NCBI RefSeq assembly: GCF_038246755.1
Contig: NZ_CP134706.1
Coordinates: 124,001-188,000 of the forward strand
Source of the DNA: Micromonospora sp. FIMYZ51
GTDB taxonomy: Bacteria > Actinomycetota > Actinomycetes > Mycobacteriales > Micromonosporaceae
Reading direction: 5' to 3'
Length of the DNA stretch: 64,000 nucleotides
Every line of letters starts with the position of its first letter. The stretch's first letter is position 1. Shown piece by piece: positions 49,403 through 56,859 of the stretch. The notes under the pieces are model-generated. The model searched no databases. It was not told where the DNA came from and saw nothing but the letters and a program-made list of their open reading frames with translations. The translations under genes and the position numbers were made by a program.

Positions 49403-50026
49403 TCAACGCCTCCCACGAGCCCGGGCCCGGCGATGGGCCCGGTGGCGCAGCCAGCGAACCAGCTCCAGCAGCAGGGTGACCATGATCGACAGGCCGACCC
49501 CGGCCAGGATCCCGGCCAGCGGATCACGCTCGAAGGCCAACCCACCGAAGAGGCCGAGCAGGATGCAGTACAACGCCCAGGAGGCCGTACCCATCAGGTC
49601 GAAGAGGAGGAAGGAGCGCAGCGGGTAGCGGACCGCGCCCATGGTCAGGGTGACAGCGGTCCGCCCGCCGGGCACGTAACGGGCGGCGGTCAGGATCATG
49701 CCGCCGCGCCGGTCGACCGCCCGCCGGGCCCACTCCGACCCGGCCCGCCGCCGGCTGTCCCCCGGAGCGCGGTCCAGCCGACCCGACCCGCCGACGCGGC
49801 CGATTGCGTACGAGATGTGGTCGCCGCTGAGCGCGCCGCTGGTGGCTGCCAGCGCCACCAGCACCAGGTTCGGCTCACCTCCGGTGGCGAGAACGGTGAC
49901 GGTGATGACTGCCGCCTCTGCCGGCACCAGCGGGAAGAAGGCGTCGACGGCGGCGAGTCCGAACAGCAGCAGGTACACCGACGGTGAGGTGAGCGTGTGC
50001 CGGAGCAGTTCGAGCGCGGCCTCCAT
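49403..50026 (-). CDS. DedA-family membrane protein
   Basis: 207 residues. DedA features include FFPLVPAEAAVITVTVLA (substrate loop with acidic residue), the GALSGDHISYAIGRVGG motif, the conserved Arg in AARYVPGGRTAVTLTMGAVRYPLRSFLLFD, and a basic C terminus. DedA (UptA-type) proteins translocate undecaprenyl phosphate. ATG 50026 has GGAG 10 nt upstream and is preferred to ATG 50035. Mycobacteria also have a DedA gene beside fba. Confidence 0.87.
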   Translation of the reverse strand: MEAALELLRHTLTSPSVYLLLFGLAAVDAFFPLVPAEAAVITVTVLATGGEPNLVLVALAATSGALSGDHISYAIGRVGGSGRLDRAPGDSRRRAGSEWARRAVDRRGGMILTAARYVPGGRTAVTLTMGAVRYPLRSFLLFDLMGTASWALYCILLGLFGGLAFERDPLAGILAGVGLSIMVTLLLELVRWLRHRAHRRARARGRR

Positions 50027-50051
50027 GACTCCCATGCTCCGGGCACAAGCC

Positions 50052-50103
50052 GTTAATAAGGGGCCCTTCCTCTACACCAGGCGTTAATAAGGGGCCCTTC
50101 CTT
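50052..50103 (+). repeat. GGGCCC-centred two-unit repeat, copy 5
   Basis: Units at 50052-50071 and 50083-50103, separated by CTACACCAGGC. On the minus strand the PurA-like frame reads through the whole element and stops at its last TAA, so the element encodes about the last 17 residues of that protein. Confidence 0.92.
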
Positions 50104-51621
50104 CTCCTCGGCCGTGGGGCCGTGGGAGGTGAGCAGCACGGGGGTGTCGAGCGCCTCGGCGACGGTCCGTGGCCAGTCGGTGGGTGGGGCGTCGTCGTAG
50201 CGCGGGCGGGCGCGCAGCAGGCGGGCGGTGAGCGCGGCCTGCCGGTCAAGGTCGCCGGGCGGGCCCGGATCGAGCCGTTCCAGGTTGTCGTAACGGCGGC
50301 AGATGCGCAGGTCAAGACCGCGATCGGCGAGATCCAGGTGGGTCAGCGCCAGGCCGTCCACCCCACCGGCGACGGCCAGGGCGTACGCGTGGGCGACAGC
50401 GTCGAAGTGGCCGAACCGGAAGCGGCCCTGCCACGGGTTTGTCGGATTGTGCGGGTCGGCCAGCGGCAGTGCCGGGTCCTCGGTGACCAACGGGCCTGGC
50501 CCGTGCCGGGTGGTGACGGTGCGCAGCACGCCGATCCGGGTTGCCGCTCCGGTGAATCCGGCCTCGGTGAGCAGGGACTCCGCGTTGGCGAAGGTGGTGG
50601 TGCTCCAGGTCGTGTACGGGTGGAAACCGTGCCATTCGTCCAGTAGCACCCCCTGCGCGCCCTCGAAGACGCACGGACCGGCCCGCAGCGCCCCGGCCAG
50701 CCAGGTCCGGTCGACGATCGCCACCCGCTGCGCGAAGGCCCGGTACGCCGGCAGGCAGTCGGCGACCGGCGGGGCGTCCAGCGGGCCGAGTTCTGCGGTG
50801 AGCCGGTCCCGCAGGGCGGTCAATCGGCGGCGCAGCAGTTCCGGGCGGTGGCAGTCCGCCACCCGGGGCGCCTCGGCGGGGTGGGCGAGACCGTACGCGA
50901 CGGTCTCGCCCACCCCCAGCCCGCAGGAGCCGTGCCGGTCGGCGCCGCGGGCCAGCTCACGCGCCCGGTTGGCGGCCCGGTGGTACGGGGTGGCCAGCAA
51001 CGCCTCCCCGTCCACGGTCAGCCGGTCGAGCGCGTCGGGTACCCCGACGGTGGCGAGGTGATCGGCCTCGGTCGCCAACGCCAGCGGGTCCACCACCACG
51101 TGCCGGGACAGGTGTGTCCGTACGCCGGGGCGGAAGGTGCCGGCGCCGAACTGTGCGAACGTGTGGTGCCGGCCATCGCGCAGGACGACGTTGTGCGCCG
51201 CCTGCGCGCCTCCGTTGAACCGGACCACCGTGTGCACCGGCCGGTTGGCGCAGAGCCAGTCCACGACGGTGCCCTTGCCGGCGTCGCCGTACCCGAGGTC
51301 GACCACGATCGCGTGCTCCCCGCGCCCGCCGCCGGCCGACCCGCCGGCCGACCCGCCGGCCGACCCGCCGGCCGACCCGCCGGCCGACCCGCCGGCCGAC
51401 CCGCCGGCCGACCTGGCCGGCACGGCCGATCTGGTCGGCATGGTCGATCTGGTCGGCATGGTCGATCTGGTCGGCATGGTCGATCTGGTCGGCACGGTCG
51501 ACCTGGGCGGCACGGCCGACGGCACGGTCGACCCGCCGCTGGCCGCCGGGGCGACCAGCGGCCGGCTGGCCGTCGGGGTCGCCGCGCGACCTGCCAGCAT
51601 TCCCGTCAGGGTGTCGGTCAC
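50053..51621 (-). CDS. Divergent adenylosuccinate-synthetase paralogue (PurA-like)
   Basis: 522 residues. The first 100 are a variable leader with TRSTMP repeats and seven SAGG units. The catalytic part then starts VVDLGYGDAGKGTVVDWL, keeping the PurA Asp and GKG loop. FNGGAQAAHNVV replaces GGNNAGHTV, and EGAQGVLLDEWHGFHPYTTWST, TRHGPGPLVTED and LTHLDL correspond to later PurA motifs. The IMP loop (TTGRGIGP) is not preserved; the equivalent reads GLGVGETVAYG. It may ligate an amine to a different nucleotide or act as a sensor. GTG at 51621 overlaps the vWA stop. The C terminus is repeat-encoded. Confidence 0.8.
   Translation of the reverse strand: MTDTLTGMLAGRAATPTASRPLVAPAASGGSTVPSAVPPRSTVPTRSTMPTRSTMPTRSTMPTRSAVPARSAGGSAGGSAGGSAGGSAGGSAGGSAGGGRGEHAIVVDLGYGDAGKGTVVDWLCANRPVHTVVRFNGGAQAAHNVVLRDGRHHTFAQFGAGTFRPGVRTHLSRHVVVDPLALATEADHLATVGVPDALDRLTVDGEALLATPYHRAANRARELARGADRHGSCGLGVGETVAYGLAHPAEAPRVADCHRPELLRRRLTALRDRLTAELGPLDAPPVADCLPAYRAFAQRVAIVDRTWLAGALRAGPCVFEGAQGVLLDEWHGFHPYTTWSTTTFANAESLLTEAGFTGAATRIGVLRTVTTRHGPGPLVTEDPALPLADPHNPTNPWQGRFRFGHFDAVAHAYALAVAGGVDGLALTHLDLADRGLDLRICRRYDNLERLDPGPPGDLDRQAALTARLLRARPRYDDAPPTDWPRTVAEALDTPVLLTSHGPTAEEKEGPLINAWCRGRAPY
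51337..51500. repeat. Coding minisatellites in the PurA-like leader
   Basis: A 12-nt unit CGACCCGCCGGC is repeated seven times (51337-51416; SAGG on the minus strand). It is followed by an 18-nt unit GGCATGGTCGATCTGGTC repeated three to four times (about 51438-51500; RSTMPT). Both units are multiples of three, so copy number changes alter linker length without frameshift. Confidence 0.9.
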
Positions 51622-52577
51622 AGCCGGACCACTCCGCTGCCGCTGCCCCGGGTGGTGGGCAGCTCCGCCACCTCGGTCCGCCGGGTCCCGTTCAGCCGGA
51701 CCAGCGCCTTGGAGACGGTGTCGGTGGCGGTCGACCCGGCCCGGTCGAGGTCCCGCAGACCGGTGTCGAGATCGATCGCCTCCTCGCCGAGCCCGACGGT
51801 GAGGGCGATGGTTTCGCAGACCGCGTCCAGGTCGTCCAACTCCAGGGTGTGCTGGCCGAGCAGACCGCGCCAGAAGTCGAGCACCTTGCGGTTGCCCGCG
51901 TAGTGGCTGCCGGCGGGGAGCAGATAGTAGGTGTCCCAGCGGCGGGTCACCTCGTCGACGAGTTGCCGTAGCGGCAGGTCCTCGCGCGGGCCGGCGCCGA
52001 TCAGCCGGGCCACCTCGGCGGCCTTCACCTTCGGGTACGCCAGCTCGTCGCCGATGATGAAGAGGTAGCCACGGCGGCCCCGCTTCTCCCAGCGGTCGGT
52101 GACCGTGTGTCGGGCCATGAAGTAGAGCGCCAGCTCGTACGACTCCATCATCTGGCCGCCACCGCCGCCCTCCAGCACGATCCGGCCGAGGTCGTCGTCC
52201 ATCCGGTTGTCGGACTCGAACTGTCCCACCTGCAACGGCACCCGGTCGCAGGTCGCGTCGCCGATCGCGCCGAACATGATCTGCGGGTCGCGGGCGTACC
52301 CTTGGCGGAGCAGCAGCCCGAGCAGCTGCGGCAGCTTGGCCTGGAGGGTACGGGGTACGTGCCCCATCGAGCCGGTGACGTCGAAGAGCACGGCGATGGG
52401 GGTCGACTGCGGGTGTTCGGCCGAGTCGCGGCTCTCCCGCACCGCCTCGCGCGGGTCCAGTGCCGGGTGCACCTTTCGGGCACCGCTGTCGCTGTAGGAG
52501 AACGCGCTGGTGCCGGTGGCCCGGCGGTACCGGTCGGCGGCGTCGTACACGTCGGTGGACCACATTCCACTGCCCAT
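51618..52577 (-). CDS. von Willebrand factor A (vWA) domain protein
   Basis: 319 residues. The metal-ion-dependent adhesion site is DVTGSMG at residues 66-72, preceded by STPIAVLF. FGAIGDATCDRVPLQVGQFES and a GGGGGQMMESYELALYFMARH block match vWA proteins of the 'virtual' cytoplasmic type, with FIIGDELAYPKV as a later strand. The ATG has GGAGG 6 nt upstream. It is expected to bind a partner through a divalent metal. Third gene of the Nudix/J-kinase/vWA/PurA-like operon. Confidence 0.88.
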   Translation of the reverse strand: MGSGMWSTDVYDAADRYRRATGTSAFSYSDSGARKVHPALDPREAVRESRDSAEHPQSTPIAVLFDVTGSMGHVPRTLQAKLPQLLGLLLRQGYARDPQIMFGAIGDATCDRVPLQVGQFESDNRMDDDLGRIVLEGGGGGQMMESYELALYFMARHTVTDRWEKRGRRGYLFIIGDELAYPKVKAAEVARLIGAGPREDLPLRQLVDEVTRRWDTYYLLPAGSHYAGNRKVLDFWRGLLGQHTLELDDLDAVCETIALTVGLGEEAIDLDTGLRDLDRAGSTATDTVSKALVRLNGTRRTEVAELPTTRGSGSGVVRL

Positions 52578-52587
52578 GGCAGCCTCC

Positions 52588-53562
52588 TTACGGGTTGAGG
52601 GTGAAGGGTCGGAAGGTGCGCGGGCCGTAGAGCCGGTGCAGCACCTCGTCGAGCTCGCCCAGCAGGCGCCAGGCGTCGTCGGGGCGGGCGCGCAGGACAC
52701 GCGACCGGCAGCCCCGGGCGAAGGCGAGGAGTTCACGGGGCGCGTGCCGGCCCATCAGCCAGGTCATGCAGCGGGCCGCCATCGCCAGGTCGGTGCCCGG
52801 CCCGCACGGGCGGCGGTCGGTGACCTCGGCCGGGTACCAGTCCTGGTGGTCGGGGACCAGCGCGGGCACGACACCGCCGGGTTCGGTCGAGAAGCACCAG
52901 TCGACAAGCACCACGCCGTGCTCCTGCGGCTCGATAAGCACGTGCGGCGGCAGCACCGCGCCGTGCACCACGCCGGCCCGGTGGGCCAGGCCGAGCGCGA
53001 CCAGCAGCCGCCGCCACATCCAGGCCACGTCGCGGGCGTCCAGCCCGTCCGGGTACGCGCGCCGCACCTCGACCAGGCTGTGCAGGTTCGGCGCGGTGGC
53101 GAGCACGGTGATCCGCCGCTCGGCTCCGCTTGTGGCCTCCCGGTGGGTGAAGCTGTCGACAAGCCGGGGGACGTAGGGCAGCCAGCGTGGGTCGCCTCGC
53201 TCGGCGAGCCGGCGTAGCGCGTCCTCCTCGCGGGTCATCAGGTCGTTGTCGCGCGGGTCCCGGGGCAGCTTGAGCAGCCGGTCGGCGCCGACGTCGTACA
53301 GGTCGGCGAGGTCACCGGAGTACGCCGGCCGGCCGCATCGGTAGCCGCGCAGCACGGTACCTCGGCGGGCCTGCCAACGGTTGGTGACCTGGACGAATGC
53401 CTCGGTGGCCGCGGCGCGGACACCCGGCCCGACCCAGTTGAGCCGGTCGGGATGCAGCACCGCGACCAGCGCCCGGTAGCGGCGTTCCGGCTCGTCGGCG
53501 CCGAACAACTCGTCGTCGTTGCGGGCGGTGTGGACCAGGCGGATCGCTTCGTCGGTCCTCAT
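52588..53562 (-). CDS. J-domain fused to a protein-kinase-like (probable pseudokinase) domain
   Basis: 324 residues. Residues 1-65 form a J-domain with HPD at 37-39 (LVAVLHPDRLN), the DnaK-activating motif. From about 85 a kinase fold follows: Lys98 in RLLKLPRD, a helix-C Glu in REEDALRRL, and VVHGAVLPPHVLIEP where HRDLKPENIL is expected. HRD is thus HGA, with no catalytic Asp, and DFG is replaced by DWC at 221. It probably binds nucleotide and recruits Hsp70 but does not phosphorylate. ATG overlaps the Nudix stop (ATGA); the vWA gene starts 10 bp downstream. Confidence 0.82.
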   Translation of the reverse strand: MRTDEAIRLVHTARNDDELFGADEPERRYRALVAVLHPDRLNWVGPGVRAAATEAFVQVTNRWQARRGTVLRGYRCGRPAYSGDLADLYDVGADRLLKLPRDPRDNDLMTREEDALRRLAERGDPRWLPYVPRLVDSFTHREATSGAERRITVLATAPNLHSLVEVRRAYPDGLDARDVAWMWRRLLVALGLAHRAGVVHGAVLPPHVLIEPQEHGVVLVDWCFSTEPGGVVPALVPDHQDWYPAEVTDRRPCGPGTDLAMAARCMTWLMGRHAPRELLAFARGCRSRVLRARPDDAWRLLGELDEVLHRLYGPRTFRPFTLNP

Positions 53563-54311
53563 CGCGCCGTCTCCTCCCGGGCGGGACGCAGCAGCGCCGG
53601 GTGCAGCAGTCGGGCGTCACCGGCCCGGTAGAGCCGGGCGCGCGGACCGCCCCGGCTGCCGCCGCGCTCGGTGCTGGCTCCGGTGCTCTCCACGAATCCC
53701 GGCACGGAGAGCACTTTGCGGTGGAAGTTGCCGGCGTGCAGCGCGTGCCCCCAGACCGTCTCGTAGACCCCGCGCAGGTCGCCGATGGTGAACTCGGCCG
53801 GGAGGAAGCGGGTGGCCAGCGGGGTGTACTCCAACTTGGCGCGGGCCCGCTCCAGCCCGTCGTCGACGATCCGGCGGTGATCGAAGGCGAGCTGTCGACT
53901 GGTCAACTCGGTGACCGGCACCCACTCCGCCTCTTCGGCGTCGGTGCCGGCCGCCGCGTCCGGTAGGTCGGGCGCGAAGGCGAGATGGGCGACGGAGACG
54001 ACCCGCATCCGCGGATCGCGGTCCGGCGTGCCGTAGCTCGCCAACTGTTCCATGTGGACGCGGTTGAGGCGTTCACCGCCGAGCCCGGTCTCCTCGGCCA
54101 GTTCCCGGCGGGCGGCGGCGGCCAGGTCCTCGTCCGGCCGGACGAAGCCGCCGGGCAGCGCCCAGTGGCCCGCGTACGGCTGGCCGCCGCGTCGGATCAG
54201 CAGCAGGTGCAGCGCGGCCTCCCGGATGGTCAGGGCGACCACGTCGGCGGTGACCGCCACGGCTGGGAAGGCGCTCGGGTCGTACGCGGCGAGGAAGTCC
54301 TGCTCGTTCAC
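53559..54311 (-). CDS. NrtR-like regulator: Nudix domain plus C-terminal winged helix
   Basis: 250 residues. The Nudix box is intact (GFVRPDEDLAAAARRELAEE, followed by TGL), so hydrolysis is possible. The C-terminal part (AFDHRRIVDDGLERARAKLE, then LRGVYETVWGHALHAGNFHRKVLSVPGFVE) matches the winged-helix domain of NrtR-family regulators, which sense ADP-ribose or related nucleotides and often control NAD metabolism. The GTG at 54311 has GAGAG 8 nt upstream; GTG 54320 is an alternative. First gene of a four-gene overlapping operon, with a palindrome at its promoter. Confidence 0.85.
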   Translation of the reverse strand: MNEQDFLAAYDPSAFPAVAVTADVVALTIREAALHLLLIRRGGQPYAGHWALPGGFVRPDEDLAAAARRELAEETGLGGERLNRVHMEQLASYGTPDRDPRMRVVSVAHLAFAPDLPDAAAGTDAEEAEWVPVTELTSRQLAFDHRRIVDDGLERARAKLEYTPLATRFLPAEFTIGDLRGVYETVWGHALHAGNFHRKVLSVPGFVESTGASTERGGSRGGPRARLYRAGDARLLHPALLRPAREETAR

Positions 54312-54320
54312 GGCAATCAC

Positions 54321-54350
54321 TCTCACTTTGAGAACATCTCTAGGTGAGAA
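54321..54350 (-). promoter_or_regulatory. Candidate operator of the NrtR-like operon
   Basis: The palindrome TCTCA-CTT-TGAGA (54321-54333) is followed by another TGAGAA half-site at 54345-54350, 16 nt on. It sits immediately before the proposed start of the regulator gene, where an autoregulated NrtR site would be expected. Confidence 0.5.
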
Positions 54351-54361
54351 CAACTTAGCGC

Positions 54362-54395
54362 GAAAAGAAGGGCCGGGCAAGTGCCCGACCCTTCC
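54362..54395 (-). terminator. Terminator after the MaoC-like gene
   Basis: On the minus strand: 13-bp stem GAAGGGTCGGGCA / TGCCCGGCCCTTC with a 2-nt loop and one G-U pair, followed by TTTT. It separates the fatty-acid genes from the Nudix operon. Confidence 0.85.
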
Positions 54396-54424
54396 GGTGT
54401 CTCCCGGGGCCTGTTGTCAGGTCC

Positions 54425-55432
54425 TCAGCGGACGGTGCCCAGCAGGTGCGGCCGACCGCGCCCGTCGTGCAGCGCGAAGTCCCAGTCGGCACCCTCCGGT
54501 GTGGCGCTGAAGGCGACCGTGCTGGGCAGCGGCACCGGCAGCTTGAACGCGACGTTCACCGTGTACGCCTCGGGTAGCCGGTTCTCCAGGGCGGCCAGGC
54601 AGCGGGCCTTGCTCCACATGCCGTGCGCGATCGGCCGGGGGAAACCGAGCAGTCGCGCACCCAGCCGCGACGTGTGGATCGGGTTGTGGTCACCGGAGAC
54701 CCGCGCGTAGTCCGTACCGACCCGGGGCTCGACCCGCCAGCGGGCGGTGGCGGCCGGCGGCGCGGGCCGCTCGCCCGGGTCGCGCCGCCCGCCCTCGCCG
54801 GAGCTGCGCTGCCGGCCGAGGTACGTCGAGACGCCGCGCCACACCTGCACCCCGTCGACCGCCCCGACGAGTACGACGTCCACCTGCCGGCCCCGGTCGT
54901 GCGGGCGCAGGTTCTCCGCCCAGGCGGTGAAGTCCAGCCGGTCCGCGATGCTGATCGGCCGGTGCACGGTGATCCGGTTGGCGACGTGCACCACTCCGGT
55001 CAGCGGAATCGGGAACTCCGCTGCGGTGATCAGCCGCAGCGCCAGCGGAAAGCCCATGACGTGCGGGAAGGTCGCGGGCAGCCGATCGGTGAGCCGGAAC
55101 CCGCACACCCGGTCGTAGTCGGCCAGCCGGTCCGGGTCCACCGCCACCCCGCCCACGGCCAGCTCCAGCGCCGGTACGCCGTCGCCACGCCGGCCGCCGA
55201 TCCCCGGCACCGCGCCCAGCAGCGCCCGCCGGTACAGCGGACCGGTCGCCGGCAACCCCGGCAGCTCGATCCGCTCCCGCGTCGCCGGCTCACCGGTCGT
55301 GCGCTCGGCGTGGTCGTCCTCGCCGCGTACGGACGACAGGATCTCCGGCGTGAGGATCTCCGTCGGGCCGTCGATCAGCTCGCCGACCGACAGCTCCTCG
55401 TCCGGTTGGTCGCCGCGCTCGCTGCGGGTCAT
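54425..55432 (-). CDS. MaoC-like (R)-3-hydroxyacyl dehydratase, HtdX type
   Basis: 335 residues. It has a double hot-dog layout: a degenerate N-terminal half and a C-terminal hydratase half with DYARVSGDHNPIHTS, the catalytic Asp-His motif, and FPRPIAHGMWSKARCLAALE. It hydrates or dehydrates enoyl/3-hydroxyacyl thioesters. ATG overlaps the FabG stop (TGATG), so they are coupled. In M. tuberculosis htdX (Rv0241c) follows fabG4 in the same way. Confidence 0.85.
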   Translation of the reverse strand: MTRSERGDQPDEELSVGELIDGPTEILTPEILSSVRGEDDHAERTTGEPATRERIELPGLPATGPLYRRALLGAVPGIGGRRGDGVPALELAVGGVAVDPDRLADYDRVCGFRLTDRLPATFPHVMGFPLALRLITAAEFPIPLTGVVHVANRITVHRPISIADRLDFTAWAENLRPHDRGRQVDVVLVGAVDGVQVWRGVSTYLGRQRSSGEGGRRDPGERPAPPAATARWRVEPRVGTDYARVSGDHNPIHTSRLGARLLGFPRPIAHGMWSKARCLAALENRLPEAYTVNVAFKLPVPLPSTVAFSATPEGADWDFALHDGRGRPHLLGTVR

Positions 55433-56805
55433 CACGCCCCCAGCAGGCTCTGGCCGCAGACGCGGACCACGTTGCCGCTGACCGCGCCGGAGGCCGGCCA
55501 GGCCAGCCAACCGATGGTCTCGGCCACGTCCACCGGAAGCCCGCCCTGGGAGAGGCTGTTCATCCGGCGACCCGCCTCGCGCAGCATCAGCGGAATCCGG
55601 GCGGTCAGCCGGGTCTCGATGAACCCGGGCGCGACGGCGTTGACGCTGATCTCGCGGTCGCGCAACGCGGGCGCGAGCGAGTCGACCAGCCCGATCACAC
55701 CGGCCTTGCTGGTGGCGTAGTTGGTCTGGCCCCGGTTGCCGGCGATCCCGGCGATCGAGGAGACGCCGACGAGCCGGCCGCCGGCCGGGATCAGCCCACG
55801 CTCCAGCAGCAGGTCGTTGATCCGCTCCTGGCTGGAGAGGTTGACGTCGATGACCTGGTCCCAGCGCTCCGCGTCCATCCGGCCGAGGGTCTTGTCCCGG
55901 GTGATGCCGGCGTTGTGCACCACCACGTCCACCCGGCCGTGCCGGCTGACCAGGTAATCGGCGAGCCGGTCGGGCGCGTCGGCGGCGGTCAGGTCGAGCT
56001 GTACGGCGCTGCCGCCGATCTCGTTTGCCACCGCGGCCAGCTCGTCACCGGCGGCCGGGATGTCCAGCGCCACCACGGTCGCACCGTCCCGGGCCAGCAC
56101 CCGGGCCAGCGCCGCGCCGATGCCCCGGGCCGCGCCGGTGACCAGCACGATCTGCCCGTCCAGCGGGCGGTCCCAGTCGGCCGGCGCGGTCGCCCGGCCG
56201 GCACCGACCCGGATCACCTGACCCGAGACGTACGCGGACCGGCCGGAGAGCAGGAACCGCAGGGTCGACTCCAGGCTGGTCCAGGTGCCCTGGTCGGCGT
56301 TGCGGGTGACGTAGACCAGCTGCGCGGTGACGCCCCGGCCGAACTCCTTGCCGATGCTGCGGGTCAGCCCTTCCAGGGCCCGCTGGGCGGTCGCCTCGCG
56401 CGGCGTGTCGCACTCGGCCGGCGGGGTGCCGAGCACGATCACCCGCCCGCTGGGCTGCACCGAGCGGGCCTGCGGGTGGAAAAAGTCGTAGAGCTGACGC
56501 AGACCGGTCGAATCGGTGATACCGGTAGCGTCGAAGACGAGGGCGGCGCTGGTGGGCGTACGACCGGTTGTCGGGTCGGGCACGGCGGTGGCCGGATCGC
56601 GCAGGGCGAGCCCGGCGGCGGCCAGGATCTTGCCGACCGGATCGGTGAGCCGGCCGCCGGTGGCGGCACCGAGCAGCACCGGCCCGGGGAGAATCGGCTC
56701 GCCGGGCGCGTGCCGGCGCAGTCGCGGCGGATCGGGCAGCCCGAGGCGCTTGACGAGCGCCCGACCGGCGCCCGACTGGACGAAGCTCGCGTACCTGTCG
56801 GTCAT
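55432..56805 (-). CDS. fabG4: High-molecular-weight 3-oxoacyl-ACP/CoA reductase, FabG4 type
   Basis: 457 residues, about 210 longer than ordinary FabG. The N-terminal half (1-205) is a flavodoxin-like Rossmann remnant. The C-terminal half is a classical SDR with TGAARGIG, VHNAG, SSIAG and YATSK. It reduces 3-oxoacyl thioesters with a pyridine nucleotide. ATG at 56805; divergent from fadA2 across 54 bp containing operator site B. The order matches M. tuberculosis Rv0242c/Rv0243. Confidence 0.9.
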   Translation of the reverse strand: MTDRYASFVQSGAGRALVKRLGLPDPPRLRRHAPGEPILPGPVLLGAATGGRLTDPVGKILAAAGLALRDPATAVPDPTTGRTPTSAALVFDATGITDSTGLRQLYDFFHPQARSVQPSGRVIVLGTPPAECDTPREATAQRALEGLTRSIGKEFGRGVTAQLVYVTRNADQGTWTSLESTLRFLLSGRSAYVSGQVIRVGAGRATAPADWDRPLDGQIVLVTGAARGIGAALARVLARDGATVVALDIPAAGDELAAVANEIGGSAVQLDLTAADAPDRLADYLVSRHGRVDVVVHNAGITRDKTLGRMDAERWDQVIDVNLSSQERINDLLLERGLIPAGGRLVGVSSIAGIAGNRGQTNYATSKAGVIGLVDSLAPALRDREISVNAVAPGFIETRLTARIPLMLREAGRRMNSLSQGGLPVDVAETIGWLAWPASGAVSGNVVRVCGQSLLGA

Positions 56806-56814
56806 AGGCGTAGC

Positions 56815-56831
56815 CTACTGGTGAGTAAGGT
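56815..56831. promoter_or_regulatory. Putative TetR operator, site B
   Basis: CTACTGGTGAGTAAGGT in the fabG4/fadA2 divergent promoter, matching site A (48559-48575) at 15 of 17 positions. It is flanked by TAGGC-GTA-GCCTA (56805-56817). Confidence 0.7.
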
Positions 56832-56859
56832 GCGGGCAACACTTTCGAGGAGGCGAATC

